A DNA stretch of 64,000 nt from Microvirga sp. Its GTDB lineage: Bacteria > Pseudomonadota > Alphaproteobacteria > Rhizobiales > Beijerinckiaceae. Positions 25,896 to 34,659 of the stretch are shown one piece after another. The translations under genes were made by a program, and so were the position numbers. Below the pieces are notes generated by a model. The model worked only from the letters and a program-made list of their open reading frames with translations. It had not been told where the DNA came from and ran no database searches. The stretch covers positions 21,611-85,610 of the forward strand of contig JAPSLB010000012.1 of assembly GCA_031181145.1 (NCBI GenBank), in the 5' to 3' direction. How positions within the stretch are numbered: position 1 is the stretch's first letter; every line of letters begins with the position of its first letter.

Positions 25896-26852
25896 TCAAT
25901 GTGCCGCCGATTTGCTGCGCAGGCGCGGGTCCAGCCAGCCATACATTATGTCCACGGCGAGATTTGCCAAAACCATCGTGCCAGCAATGACCAGAAGAAG
26001 GCACTGCACGACTGCAAGGTCGCGGTTGGAAACAGAGACGACGAGCAGACGCCCGACTCCCGGCCAGGAAAATATTGTCTCCACCACGACCGCGCCGGCG
26101 ATCAGGGAGCCGATCATGAAGCCCACAATGGTGACGATCGGCACCGACGCGTTGGGAAGCGCATGTTTCCAAACCACATCCCGCCAGCTCATCCCTTTGG
26201 CCGATGCGGTACGGATATAAGGTTGGCCAAGCACCTCGATCATGGCCGAACGCGAGAAACGGGCGAGAATGCCGATGCCGCCGATGCTCATGGTCAGGGT
26301 TGGAAGAATGCCATGCATCCATGTATCCTGTCCGCCCGAGGGAAGCCATCCGAGTGTGACCGAGAAGATCAGTACCAGCAACAATCCGACTACGAACGAA
26401 GGGATTGTGAAGCCGAAAACGGCCATCATGATCACGCCGCGATCCGCAATGCTTTGCCTATGGAGAGCGGCATAGACGCCGGCTGGAATACCGATGCCGA
26501 CCTTCAGGATCAGTGCCGGAATCGTCAGCTGAAGTGTGGTGGGGATACGCTCCAGGACCAGCTGCAGAGCCGGAGACTTATCCCGCATCGAAACCCCGAA
26601 ATCGAGTGACCAGAGCGATTTCAGATAGGCCCAGTACTGCACGACGATGGGATCGTTCAGCCCCCAGCGCTCGCGAAAGGCCTCAATGGCATCCTGAGGA
26701 GCATCAGGACCAAGCAGAATCTGGGCAGGATCACCGGACAGACGCAGTACGCAGAAAGCGAAAGTCATCACCAACAGTATGGTAATGGCAGCGCGCAGCA
26801 TTCGAGAGAGAAAAAAGGAGAGCATGTGACCCGATCTGTAGACGTAGCTCAC
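25896..26852 (-). CDS. Dpp-type ABC permease (DppB-like) of the phosphodiester operon
   Basis: Two starts are possible: GTG at 26852, overlapping the preceding TGA, or ATG at 26825 (MLSFFLSRMLRAAITILLV), which begins where the family usually does. I keep the longer one because of the four-base overlap, without certainty. The product has about 310-318 residues, with LRLSGDPAQILLGPDAP after the first helix, the coupling loop PYIRTASAKGMSWRDVVWKHALPNAS and the tail LAVDIMYGWLDPRLRSK. It forms half of the importer's channel. Confidence 0.9.
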   Translation of the reverse strand: MSYVYRSGHMLSFFLSRMLRAAITILLVMTFAFCVLRLSGDPAQILLGPDAPQDAIEAFRERWGLNDPIVVQYWAYLKSLWSLDFGVSMRDKSPALQLVLERIPTTLQLTIPALILKVGIGIPAGVYAALHRQSIADRGVIMMAVFGFTIPSFVVGLLLVLIFSVTLGWLPSGGQDTWMHGILPTLTMSIGGIGILARFSRSAMIEVLGQPYIRTASAKGMSWRDVVWKHALPNASVPIVTIVGFMIGSLIAGAVVVETIFSWPGVGRLLVVSVSNRDLAVVQCLLLVIAGTMVLANLAVDIMYGWLDPRLRSKSAAH

Positions 26853-27832
26853 GCCACAAGGGGAGCATCGGACTGAGCGATGAGATGGCAGGCCGCAATG
26901 TGCCCGGTGCCTACTGCCCCCAGTTTAGGCGCGGAGGTCCGACAGGAAGGCAAAACCACAGGGCAACGTGGATGAAAGGCGCAACCTGCGGGCCGCCGGG
27001 CTGGGTTGGGCGGTTCGCCCTGCAGGATGATGCGGGCTTCCAGCTTCCGCCCGGGAACCGGGACTGAGGAAACCAATGCCCGTGTATAGGGATGCTGCGG
27101 ATGGGTAAAGATCACATCCGACGAGGCCTCTTCAACGATCCGGCCCAAATACATCACCGCGACACGATCAGTGATGTTCCGCACGACTTTCAGGTCATGG
27201 CTGATGAACACCATGGCAATGCCATGTTTCTCTTGCAGGTCGCGGAGCAGATTCACCACCTGAGCCTGAATGGATACGTCGAGAGCGGAGACGGGCTCGT
27301 CACAAACCAGGAGCCGTGGCTCGGTTGCGAGGGCTCGTGCGATGATCACGCGCTGGCGCTGGCCGCCTGATAGCTCATGAGGGTAACGCCCCGCCTGGTC
27401 GCTCCGGAGACCGACGGCGGACATCAACTCGGCCACACGTTCCTTCACCTCGGATTTCGTGGCAAGCCCGTGAATCACCAAAGGCTCACCGATCTGCTCT
27501 GCAATCGACAAGCGACGGTCGAGGGCCGCCAGCGGGTCCTGAAACACAAGCTGCATCTGGGCACGGAGCCTGCGCCATTCCGTCGTGCCCATGGCCGGCA
27601 TCGGCTGCCCGTCGAACACTACCTGACCTTCGGTAGCGGGATCGATGCCCAAGAGCATGCGGCCGAGCGTCGACTTTCCGGAGCCGCTTTCGCCTACAAC
27701 TCCCAAAGTTTCCCCTGCCGAAAGCGAGAGGCTCACTCTATCGACGGCGCGAACGAGGGTGGGCTTTTTCCAAAGTCCCCTCGAAATCTCATAGACCCGC
27801 ACGAGGTCTCTGGCCTCCAGGAGAGCGGTCAT
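26849..27832 (-). CDS. Dpp-type ABC ATP-binding protein (DppF-like)
   Basis: The product is 327 residues: Walker [10 protein letters not shown] near residue 50, Q-loop [15 protein letters not shown], signature [12 protein letters not shown], Walker [13 protein letters not shown], and FISHDLKVV. The C-terminal Opp domain has [19 protein letters not shown]. It overlaps the DppD-like gene before it by four bases. It energises the same importer as the two permeases that follow. Confidence 0.93.
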   Translation of the reverse strand: MTALLEARDLVRVYEISRGLWKKPTLVRAVDRVSLSLSAGETLGVVGESGSGKSTLGRMLLGIDPATEGQVVFDGQPMPAMGTTEWRRLRAQMQLVFQDPLAALDRRLSIAEQIGEPLVIHGLATKSEVKERVAELMSAVGLRSDQAGRYPHELSGGQRQRVIIARALATEPRLLVCDEPVSALDVSIQAQVVNLLRDLQEKHGIAMVFISHDLKVVRNITDRVAVMYLGRIVEEASSDVIFTHPQHPYTRALVSSVPVPGRKLEARIILQGEPPNPARRPAGCAFHPRCPVVLPSCRTSAPKLGAVGTGHIAACHLIAQSDAPLVA

Positions 27833-28827
27833 GCCGCGGCACTTTCGTGCTGGCCCGAAGTGCAGGAAGACTTGCTGATCCCGGTCACCGGATGGAAGCA
27901 GGAGAGGAAGCGGCCATCCGGTTGAGGTTTCAATACGGGCAGGTTGCTGCGGCAGAAATCGGTGGCTCGATCACAGCGTGGTGAGAACGCACAACCATTG
28001 GACAGATTCCTCGGGTCTGGAACGGTACCGTGGATGGGAACGAGCCTTTCGCGCCCTCCCTCCAACCGAGGAATGGCGTCGAACAACCCGCGGGTATAGG
28101 GATGGCGCGGGTTGCCGAACGTCGCATCTATCCGCCCCTCCTCGACAATGCGGCCGGCATACATGACGCAAATGCGATCGCAAACCTGACTGACTGCGCC
28201 GAGATCATGGGAAATGAACACCATGGCCATGCCCGTTTCAGCGCGCACGGCGCTGAGGAGGTCCAAGATCTGTGCCTGAATCGTGGCGTCGAGCGCCGTA
28301 GTCGGCTCATCCGCGATCAACAGATCCGGCTCACCTGCGAGGGCCATCGCAATCATGATGCGCTGACACTGGCCACCTGAAAGCTCATGGGGATAAGTAT
28401 CGGAGCGTTTCCTGGCATCAGGAATGCCGACCATGTCCATGAGGCGGATGGCCTCGAGACGCGCGGCGTCCCCCATCAACCCGCGGTGGATCCGCAATGT
28501 CTCGGCTATCTGTCGGCCCACACGGATCACGGGATTCAACGAGGAGGAAGGATCTTGGAAGATCATCGCGACACGTCCTCCCCGCACTCCTTCCAGGGTG
28601 GAGCGCGAGGCGCCGCAAAGCTCCTGGCCGTCAAGGGTCACGGATCCCGTGACGCGTGCCGTGCCTGGCAGCAGGCCGAGGGCAGCAAGCCAGGTCACTG
28701 ACTTTCCGCAGCCGGACTCTCCTACCAGTCCTAATGCTTCCCCCTTCGCAACATCCAGATTGACGCCATGGAGAACTTGTGTCCCATCAAACGCAACGCG
28801 CAAGTCGCGTATCGAGATGAAGGGCAT
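27829..28827 (-). CDS. Dpp-type ABC ATP-binding protein (DppD-like)
   Basis: The start MPFISIRDLRVAF at 28827 has a good AAAGGA ribosome site, so it is preferred to the track start at 28854. The product is 332 residues: Walker A GESGCGKS, Q-loop IFQDPSSSLNP, signature LSGGQCQRIMIA, Walker [22 protein letters not shown], and the Opp tail GCAFSPRCDRATDFC. It follows the binding-protein gene after an intercistronic hairpin. Confidence 0.93.
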   Translation of the reverse strand: MPFISIRDLRVAFDGTQVLHGVNLDVAKGEALGLVGESGCGKSVTWLAALGLLPGTARVTGSVTLDGQELCGASRSTLEGVRGGRVAMIFQDPSSSLNPVIRVGRQIAETLRIHRGLMGDAARLEAIRLMDMVGIPDARKRSDTYPHELSGGQCQRIMIAMALAGEPDLLIADEPTTALDATIQAQILDLLSAVRAETGMAMVFISHDLGAVSQVCDRICVMYAGRIVEEGRIDATFGNPRHPYTRGLFDAIPRLEGGRERLVPIHGTVPDPRNLSNGCAFSPRCDRATDFCRSNLPVLKPQPDGRFLSCFHPVTGISKSSCTSGQHESAAA

Positions 28828-28906
28828 AACAGGTCCTTTCTGCTCGATGAGCATGGAACGATTGGGCTCAACTCGATATTCACGCGGTAAGGCGATGAAG
28901 AGATAA

Positions 28907-28930
28907 CCCCGGCAGGCTCTCCTGCCGGGG
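28907..28930 (-). terminator. Intercistronic hairpin after the binding-protein gene
   Basis: CCCCGGCAGG and CCTGCCGGGG form a perfect ten-base-pair stem with a CTCT loop, twelve bases after the binding-protein stop and before the DppD-like gene. It lacks a long T-run. Like the one at 4486 it probably gives partial termination and mRNA protection, raising the binding-protein level. Confidence 0.65.
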
Positions 28931-28942
28931 CTTGGCCGCCCA

Positions 28943-30571
28943 TCAGAAGGACCAGTTCTCCTTGCGGAAATCCATTGCGAATGCCGGAGCCGCCTTCCAC
29001 TTCAGGGCAGATTTCACGCCGGTGAATACTGCATTCTGATGAATGACCTGATAGGCCGGGTCCTCGCGCTCGCAAATCTCGAGCATGCGAGCGAAGGCTT
29101 TCTTGCGGGCGGCACGGTCCGTGGACTTCTGGATGATGTCGGCCATCTTGTTGGCCTCTTCGTTGGTCCAGTCCTTCTTCTGCTGAACCTCGCCGTTCGG
29201 ACCGAACTGGACGACGATCGTAGCTACCGGGTCGTTGAAAGCTGCGCCTGCCGACCAGTCGCGCACGCCGCGCGGAGTGGAGGCGTCGTGGATCTGCCCC
29301 CAATTTTCCTTCATTTCGATTTCAACGTTCAGGCCGACCTGCTTCCACATCTCAACCATGATTTGCGCGTTGGACACTTGGTTGGTGTAGTAGTTGTTCA
29401 GAACCCTGAAGGGGACGGCGTCGCCCTTGTAGCCTGCCTGCCTCAGCAGATCTCCGGCCAGCTTCGGATCGTAGGCTGGCGCGTCCCAGCCGTTGATGAA
29501 CATGTCGCCGTAGAATTCGAACTGAAGCCCCTTCGGCACGCGGGTCTTGCCGGCCCACAGCGCCTCGACGATCGCTTGGCGATCGATGGCATGGGACATG
29601 GCGCGGCGCACCAGCGGGTTTTCCAGGACCGGATGGTACTTGTTGAAGGTCGAAATGCGGTGGTTCATGATCGGCGAACCCTGCACCTCGAAGCCGCTGG
29701 CTGCTTCCACGGCATCGATCTGATCCGGCGGCAGGTCGCAGGCGAAGTCATACTCGCCGGACAGGAGACCGTTCACGCGCGAGGACACCTCCGGCACTTC
29801 CACGAAGCGAATCTGCTGCAGTGGCGGGCGACCGCCCCAGTAATCGTCGTGGGCTTCCAGAACCAGCGAAACATCGGGCCTGTACTCGACTACCTTGTAG
29901 GGGCCGGTCGTGATGGGTTTGCGTGCCCATTCCGCATAGGATTTGGCCTCATCCCAGGCACGGCGGCTCGTGATCTGGCTGCCGAACGCGAACAGGCGGC
30001 CCTCTAGCGTCACGTCGGGCGATGCGTTGTGAAAGCGGACCGTGTACTTGTTGACTGCCTCAACGCCGCGCAGGGCGGGCCAAATGCGGCGGGCGACGCC
30101 GGGGATGGAAGCCGGAAGTTCCTTGTCGGTCTTAGGCTTGTAATTGTCCTCGTAGATGGTCTTGCCCCCGTCCGGCTGCGTATCGGCAAACATGCGCTCG
30201 GCCGAGAAGGAGAATACCACATCATCGGCGGTCATCTCGTCGCCGTTGTGGAACCGTACGCCTTCGCGCAGCTTGAGTTCGACAGTCTTGTCGTCGAGGC
30301 GCTTCCATTCGGTAGCAAGACCCGGAACCGGGCCCTGATTACCCATCCAGTTGCGCAGGATCAGGCCCTCCCACAGGTTCGGGAAGAACACACGCTCACC
30401 AACATTGGACTGCTCGTACCAAACGTCGAGGGTGTTGTTGATGGTGATCTTCTGCACTGCGATGGAAATTGAGGGGCGTGCGCTCTGCCCGATGGCGAAG
30501 CGGGGCAGGATCAGGGTCCCGCCGGTAGCACCGAGGAGACCAAGTGCCTGACGGCGGTTCATCTTCAGCAT
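28943..30571 (-). CDS. SBP family 5 binding protein of the phosphodiester operon
   Basis: The start at 30571 has GGGAG seven bases upstream. The product is 542 residues with a twin-arginine-type signal (MNRRQALGLLGATGGTLILPRFAIGQ). Family blocks are NVGERVFFPNLWEGLI, VRFHNGDEMTADDVVFSF, ITTGPYKVVEYRPD and NPLVRRAMSHAIDRQAIVEALW, typical of SBP_bac_5. It heads an eight-gene left-running operon: binding protein, two ATPases, two permeases, phosphodiesterase, phosphatase, epimerase. AccA, the agrocinopine-binding protein, is of the same broad family, so a sugar-phosphodiester ligand is plausible by gene order. Confidence 0.9.
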   Translation of the reverse strand: MLKMNRRQALGLLGATGGTLILPRFAIGQSARPSISIAVQKITINNTLDVWYEQSNVGERVFFPNLWEGLILRNWMGNQGPVPGLATEWKRLDDKTVELKLREGVRFHNGDEMTADDVVFSFSAERMFADTQPDGGKTIYEDNYKPKTDKELPASIPGVARRIWPALRGVEAVNKYTVRFHNASPDVTLEGRLFAFGSQITSRRAWDEAKSYAEWARKPITTGPYKVVEYRPDVSLVLEAHDDYWGGRPPLQQIRFVEVPEVSSRVNGLLSGEYDFACDLPPDQIDAVEAASGFEVQGSPIMNHRISTFNKYHPVLENPLVRRAMSHAIDRQAIVEALWAGKTRVPKGLQFEFYGDMFINGWDAPAYDPKLAGDLLRQAGYKGDAVPFRVLNNYYTNQVSNAQIMVEMWKQVGLNVEIEMKENWGQIHDASTPRGVRDWSAGAAFNDPVATIVVQFGPNGEVQQKKDWTNEEANKMADIIQKSTDRAARKKAFARMLEICEREDPAYQVIHQNAVFTGVKSALKWKAAPAFAMDFRKENWSF

Positions 30572-31011
30572 TCGAATTCTCCCTTGCCAAGCATCGTGGG
30601 CGAGCCGGTCGAACGTCCTGGACGTGTCTCAAGAAGCTGCTGGCGGCGCGGGAAGAACGCCGTCCAGGTGCAACGGCTTGCGTCATAGAGAAGGCATGCA
30701 AAGGTTGGATGATGGTTAGGTGAAGGTTCAGTGACGCTCGAGCCACTCTGGCGACAACTGAATGCTGTTACGCTCTTATATCGCTGGAGAGATATGAATT
30801 CAGCCTATGCGCCTGTCGTAGGATCAACGCATTACGGAAGCGCCTAACATTGGCAGCTCAGCTCTGGGTCAATCGGTAACGTTGAGCGGGCCAAACGAAG
30901 AGCCGCTGGTCGCCCGTTAAGCGGACTAAGCTCTTTGGTCCGAGAAGCGCCAGCGGCGGGCCTTCCGGCGCACGGGCGGTGAGCCAGTCTTGAGCGTCCC
31001 GTCCTTGGCAA
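30572..31011. other. Upstream region of the phosphodiester operon plus an unassigned fragment
   Basis: The part next to 30571 must hold the operon promoter; no clear operator is visible. On the minus strand at 30858-30998 a frame reads GPPLALLGPKSLVRLTGDQ and ends PAQRYRLTQS before a stop. It looks protein-like but has no start, and I do not recognise it; it may be the tail of a lost gene. Confidence 0.4.
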
Positions 31012-32004
31012 TCAGGGTTCCAGCTCGCCCCGACTGAAACTGTTTCGGTAGGCCGCGGGTGTCGTCCCAAGCTTTTGCCGAAAATGATGCCGCATCGTGT
31101 CCGCCGACCCGAAGCCCGATGCCTCGGCAATCTGCTGAATCGGCTCGGACGTTGCTTCCAGAAGATCACGGGCCTTCGCGAGCCTTTCCGCCAACAGCCA
31201 CTTGCCCGGCGTGGTCCCGGTCGCTGCCTGAAACCGCCGCAGGAACGTTCGCGGGCTCATCCCCACGACCTGCGCCATGGCTTCGATCGTGTAATCGGAG
31301 TGAGCATCCTGGCGCAGGCGGTCCAGCAACGGAGCCAAGCGGGAGCTTTCATACGGAGCGGGCACTGGACGCTCGACGAACTGAGCCTGTCCGCCATCCC
31401 GGTGCGGCGGAACGACAAGCCGGCGGGCCACCTTGTTGGCCGCCTCGGTCCCGAAGTCGCGGCGTACAAGATGAAGGCACAGATCGATCCCGGCCGCGCT
31501 GCCGGCGGACGTGAGGACTGACCCCTCATCGATGTACAAGACATCAGGCTCAACTCTAATAGCCGGAAACCGTGCCGACAGGGCCTCGGCGTAGCGCCAG
31601 TGGGTGGTGGCCCGCTTGCCGTCCAGAAGATCGGCCGCCGCCAGAACGAAGACTCCCGAGCAGATGGACAGGATCCGGGCGCCTGCCGCATGGGCCTGCC
31701 TCAAGGCGGTACTGAGACTGTCCGGGACGGGCGTATCAATGCCGCGCCAGCCCGGGACAATGATGGTCCCGGCGGTCTTGAGGAGGCCGAGATCGCCGTC
31801 CGCCAGGATGCGCACGCCGCCGATGCCACGTAGCTCACCCGCATCCGCAGCGCAGACGGCAAACTCGTACCAATCCGGCCCCATCTCGGGGCGCGGCAAG
31901 CCGAAGACCTCGACGGCGACACCAAACTCGAACGTGCACAGGCCGTCATAGGCAATGGCGACGACGCGCCGGTTCAAAAGTGTGCGGGAAGTCATTTTTG
32001 GCAT
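31012..32004 (-). CDS. ftrA: GlxA/FtrA-family AraC-type transcriptional regulator
   Basis: The start at 32004 or 31995 is undecided because GGAGG lies three or twelve bases upstream. The product has about 330 residues. It has an N-terminal DJ-1/PfpI-like domain (VVAIAYDGLCTFEFGVAVEVFGLPR, then ILSICSGVFVLAAADLLDGKRATTHW with the nucleophile-position Cys) and a C-terminal AraC domain with two helix-turn-helix motifs (YTIEAMAQVVGMSPRTFLRRFQAATGTTPGKWL and IQQIAEASGFGSADTMRHHF). FtrA-type proteins are often divergent from a rhodanese gene, as here, and probably regulate it. The inducer is unknown. Confidence 0.87.
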   Translation of the reverse strand: MPKMTSRTLLNRRVVAIAYDGLCTFEFGVAVEVFGLPRPEMGPDWYEFAVCAADAGELRGIGGVRILADGDLGLLKTAGTIIVPGWRGIDTPVPDSLSTALRQAHAAGARILSICSGVFVLAAADLLDGKRATTHWRYAEALSARFPAIRVEPDVLYIDEGSVLTSAGSAAGIDLCLHLVRRDFGTEAANKVARRLVVPPHRDGGQAQFVERPVPAPYESSRLAPLLDRLRQDAHSDYTIEAMAQVVGMSPRTFLRRFQAATGTTPGKWLLAERLAKARDLLEATSEPIQQIAEASGFGSADTMRHHFRQKLGTTPAAYRNSFSRGELEP

Positions 32005-32091
32005 GATCCTCCGGATACATGGCAAGAATGCCAACTACAAGGCCAAGCGGTGCTGAAGCATGATGGCCTCGTTGCCCGCCAGGAGGACACC

Positions 32092-32517
32092 ATGAGCCTT
32101 GTCACTGCTACCCCTGCTGCTCCATCCGAGATCGCCATCGAACACCTCTCACGCCGGCTGTCGGTCGAGACAGACTGCGCCGACGTTGCGGCTGCCATGG
32201 AGTCGGGCGAGATGGATTTCGTGCTTCTCCACGTCGTCGGATCGAGCACAGCTTATGAGAAGCGGCACGTCCCGGGCGCCCTGCATCTCCCGCACCGGCA
32301 GATCACGTGCGAGCGCATGACGGAGTGGCCAAAAGACACCCTATTCGTGGTCTACTGCGCCGGCCCGCACTGCAATGGCGCCGACCAGGCAGCCCTGAAG
32401 CTGGCGCGGCTTGGCAGGCCAGTGAAGGTTATGATCGGCGGCATCACAGGCTGGGCCGATGAAGGTCTTCCCTTCGCGTCGGGGTCGGAGCCAGGAACCC
32501 TCGGCATGGCAACATGA
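32092..32517 (+). CDS. Rhodanese-like domain protein
   Basis: The start at 32092 has AGGAGG at the ideal distance. The product is 141 residues, a single rhodanese domain: FVLLHVVGSSTAYEKRHVPGALHLPHRQI and the active loop VVYCAGPHCNGADQAALKLARLG with the catalytic Cys of CAGPHC. It ends GGITGWADEGLPF. Such proteins carry sulfane sulfur. It is divergent from the FtrA-type regulator 87 bases away, which probably controls it. Confidence 0.9.
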   Translation: MSLVTATPAAPSEIAIEHLSRRLSVETDCADVAAAMESGEMDFVLLHVVGSSTAYEKRHVPGALHLPHRQITCERMTEWPKDTLFVVYCAGPHCNGADQAALKLARLGRPVKVMIGGITGWADEGLPFASGSEPGTLGMAT

Positions 32518-32647
32518 CCATGGCGAAAGGGCAAAGCGGCACGAAGGTCCGTAGAGGATCACGCGCTGACGATCCCCTGCCCTTCGGGAAGGTCCGGTGC
32601 TCCTTGCCTTTAGCGGACATTCAGTTGACGTCCGAATAGGTCATGCG

Positions 32648-33430
32648 TGGACGGCTCCCTGTTGGCGAGGGATTTGTTTGACGCTTCTGCTAGGCTGGTC
32701 GGTGCGGCCATGTGTTCGACCTGTTGCTGCGGTGCTCATGACCGCTGGCCATAATGCCCTTCGCGAAGGGGTCTCGACCAAATCCTCGTATTCCAAGATG
32801 CTCTGGGCCCGCTTCCCGGCGCGGCCGGATCCCGCATTAGTGTCCCTACGCCCTTCCCAACCTCATCACCGAACTCCCTCAGCGATGATTCTGCCACCTG
32901 CACGGCAGGCTCACGATAGCGCTCGCCCTTGGCCATGAACGCCCACACCATGCGAGCCACCTTGTTGGCCAGAGCCACCGCCGCCACTTTGGTGGCCCGC
33001 CGTGCCAGCAACTGCACGAGCCACGGTCGCCGGGTACCATGCCGCTGGGCATAGCGGATCACCGCCTCGCAGATCGCCTCGGCATCGGTCATGTCGTTCT
33101 TCTGCCGCTTCATGTAAGGTTTGACGTTGGCGGGTGGCATGAGCTTCACCTGGTGGCTCAGGCTCTGGAGTTCGCGCGACCCGTGACGAGCCGAGGCACA
33201 GGCCCCGATGCCGATCAGACAGGATGGCAGGCTGGCAAAGAACTTCAGCACCTGCCCTCGCCTGACCTGGCGCCGGGTTAGCACCTCGCCCGTGGCGCTG
33301 ATGCCGTGCGCCTGGAAGACGGACTTGGCGATATCCAAACCATTGATGGTGACCGGGCTCATGGGCTGCTCCTGTGTCGCTGGCTGCTGACAACAGCCAT
33401 GCTACCTCACCGCTCGGTGGGAGCCGTCCA
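32648..33430 (-). mobile_element. Internally deleted IS110/IS1111-type element
   Basis: A truncated transposase frame is bracketed by a perfect 12-base inverted repeat: TGGACGGCTCCC at 32648-32659 and GGGAGCCGTCCA at 33419-33430. Subterminal inverted repeats are a mark of the IS1111 subgroup of the IS110 family. The element is about 0.8 kb, where intact ones are about 1.3-1.5 kb, which agrees with the internal transposase deletion. No target duplication is expected for this family. Confidence 0.7.
32736..33362 (-). pseudogene. IS110-family transposase, middle deleted
   Basis: The 208-residue frame starts with the DEDD-type N-domain (TINGLDIAKSVFQAHG, then VKLMPPANVKPYMKRQKNDMTDAEAICEAVIRYAQ) and jumps directly to the far C-terminal ARRATKVAAVALANKVARMVWAFMAKGERYREPA. 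The RNA-guided-recombinase core (Tnp_20 domain with its catalytic Ser) between them is gone; normal length is about 340. Not active. Confidence 0.85.
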
Positions 33431-33507
33431 AAGTATCATTTCAAGACCTTTGGGAGTTCGCCGCGTCCTAGCCTAAAGCGGCATTCGGTAGCAAAGACTG
33501 CCAAATG

Positions 33508-33790
33508 CTAGGCAATTGACGAACCGGGAAAGGTCTTGGTCTCCTCCAAAGCTGCTCTTGCCGCGCTCTCCAGAGCGCACACGGCAAGAAGGTATGGACC
33601 CGGCCCATGGCCGATCCGAGATACGCCCAACTCGGCAAGTCTTGCGGCGGGAGGGGGCTTTCGCCTGCCATGATGTTCACCGGGAGCGGCGAGCCTTTCA
33701 TCCAGCGAGCAATAAGCCTCTCGTCGACCAGGCCGGCACGAACAAGCCGTCGGCACCCGCGCCGACAGTGCAGGGCCGCCCTCCCCGGCC
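33508..33790 (-). pseudogene. Isocitrate lyase/PEP mutase-family fragment, frameshifted
   Basis: Three minus-strand frames carry the last 85 or so residues of a PrpB-like enzyme in order: GAGADGLFVPA, then GLVDERLIARWMKGSPLPVNIMAG, then RLAELGVSRIGHGPGPYLLAVCALESAARAALEE before the stop at 33508. At least two frameshifts separate them, and the catalytic N-terminal part is missing: just upstream lies the next broken gene. It is a relic of a C-C lyase gene. Confidence 0.78.
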
Positions 33791-34563
33791 TAGGGAACCA
33801 GGACGACCTTACCGACCGTCCCGCGGCTCTCCAGAGCGCGATGTGCATCAGCAACCTGTTCAAGCGGATAGCGCCCTCCCTGCGTCACCGTCAGCCTGCC
33901 ATTGGCAGCTTGGCCGAGCAGCCAGGCGAGATCCGTCTTCAGTTTGTCGGGTGTCAGCAAGGGCAGCAGGGCAAAGCCCTTCAAGGACTGGTTCCGGGCG
34001 AACAGCTTCTCCATCGCAGCGTGATCGAGACTGAAGCGACCAAGTGCGCCGAAGACCAGCTCTCCGCCCGGAGCCAAGGCGTCGAGGCAGGCCTTCGTGA
34101 AGGTGCCGCCGATGAACTCGTAGATGATGTCGGCCCCGCTGCCGCCGGTCGCCCCGCGGACACGCTCCACCTAGTCCGAACTGCTGTAGTTGATAGCGAT
34201 GTCGGCTCCGAGCGACAGCGCCAGCTTGCGCTTCTCGTCCGAACCCGCGGCCGCGATCACGAGCCTTGCGCCACTGTCGCGGGCAAGCTGCACCAGCAGC
34301 GATCCGACACCACCGGCCGCCGCATTGACCAGCACGGACCTGTCCTTCGGCGGGCTATGCCGGACGAGATGTAGGGCTGTCAGTCCCTGCACCATGAGGG
34401 CGGTGGCATCCTTGAACGATACTCCGTCGGGCACGGCAACAACGGAAGTCGCGTCAGCGACCACATAATCCGCGTAGCCACCACTGCGGCCGATGGCAAA
34501 CAACGGCACGGCAACACGGAGGACTTCAGGACCGCCGAAGCGGCTCAGTTGGACGCCTCTCAT
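33790..34563 (-). pseudogene. NADPH:quinone oxidoreductase (zinc-less MDR) with deletion and nonsense codon
   Basis: The frame starts MRGVQLSRFGGPEVLRV, then jumps to FAIGRSGGYADYVV, losing the roughly 75 residues of the catalytic GroES-like domain. The Rossmann part is present (VLVNAAAGGVGSLLVQLARDSGARLVIAA). A TAG at 34171-34173 splits YSSSD from VERVRGATGGSGADIIYEFIGG; a Trp codon is usual there. The rest continues in the same frame to 33790. Two independent lesions make function unlikely. It is divergent from an intact HxlR regulator, the usual partner of such genes. Confidence 0.85.
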
Positions 34564-34659
34564 TGATGGCCTCACGCTTGTTGCCGGCGAGATCATTTGC
34601 CTATAGTCCGACGATCGGCTCTACACACTCTTTCGTGCCATACTGACCGGGAGGTAACC

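Noticed and set aside
25006-26349. 447-residue permease ORF with long N-terminal extension
   Set aside because: The extra residues read through the preceding permease in another frame; the true start is at 25881.
29039-30007. 322-residue plus-strand ORF opposite the binding-protein gene
   Set aside because: Antisense shadow; the minus strand matches SBP family 5 over its whole length.
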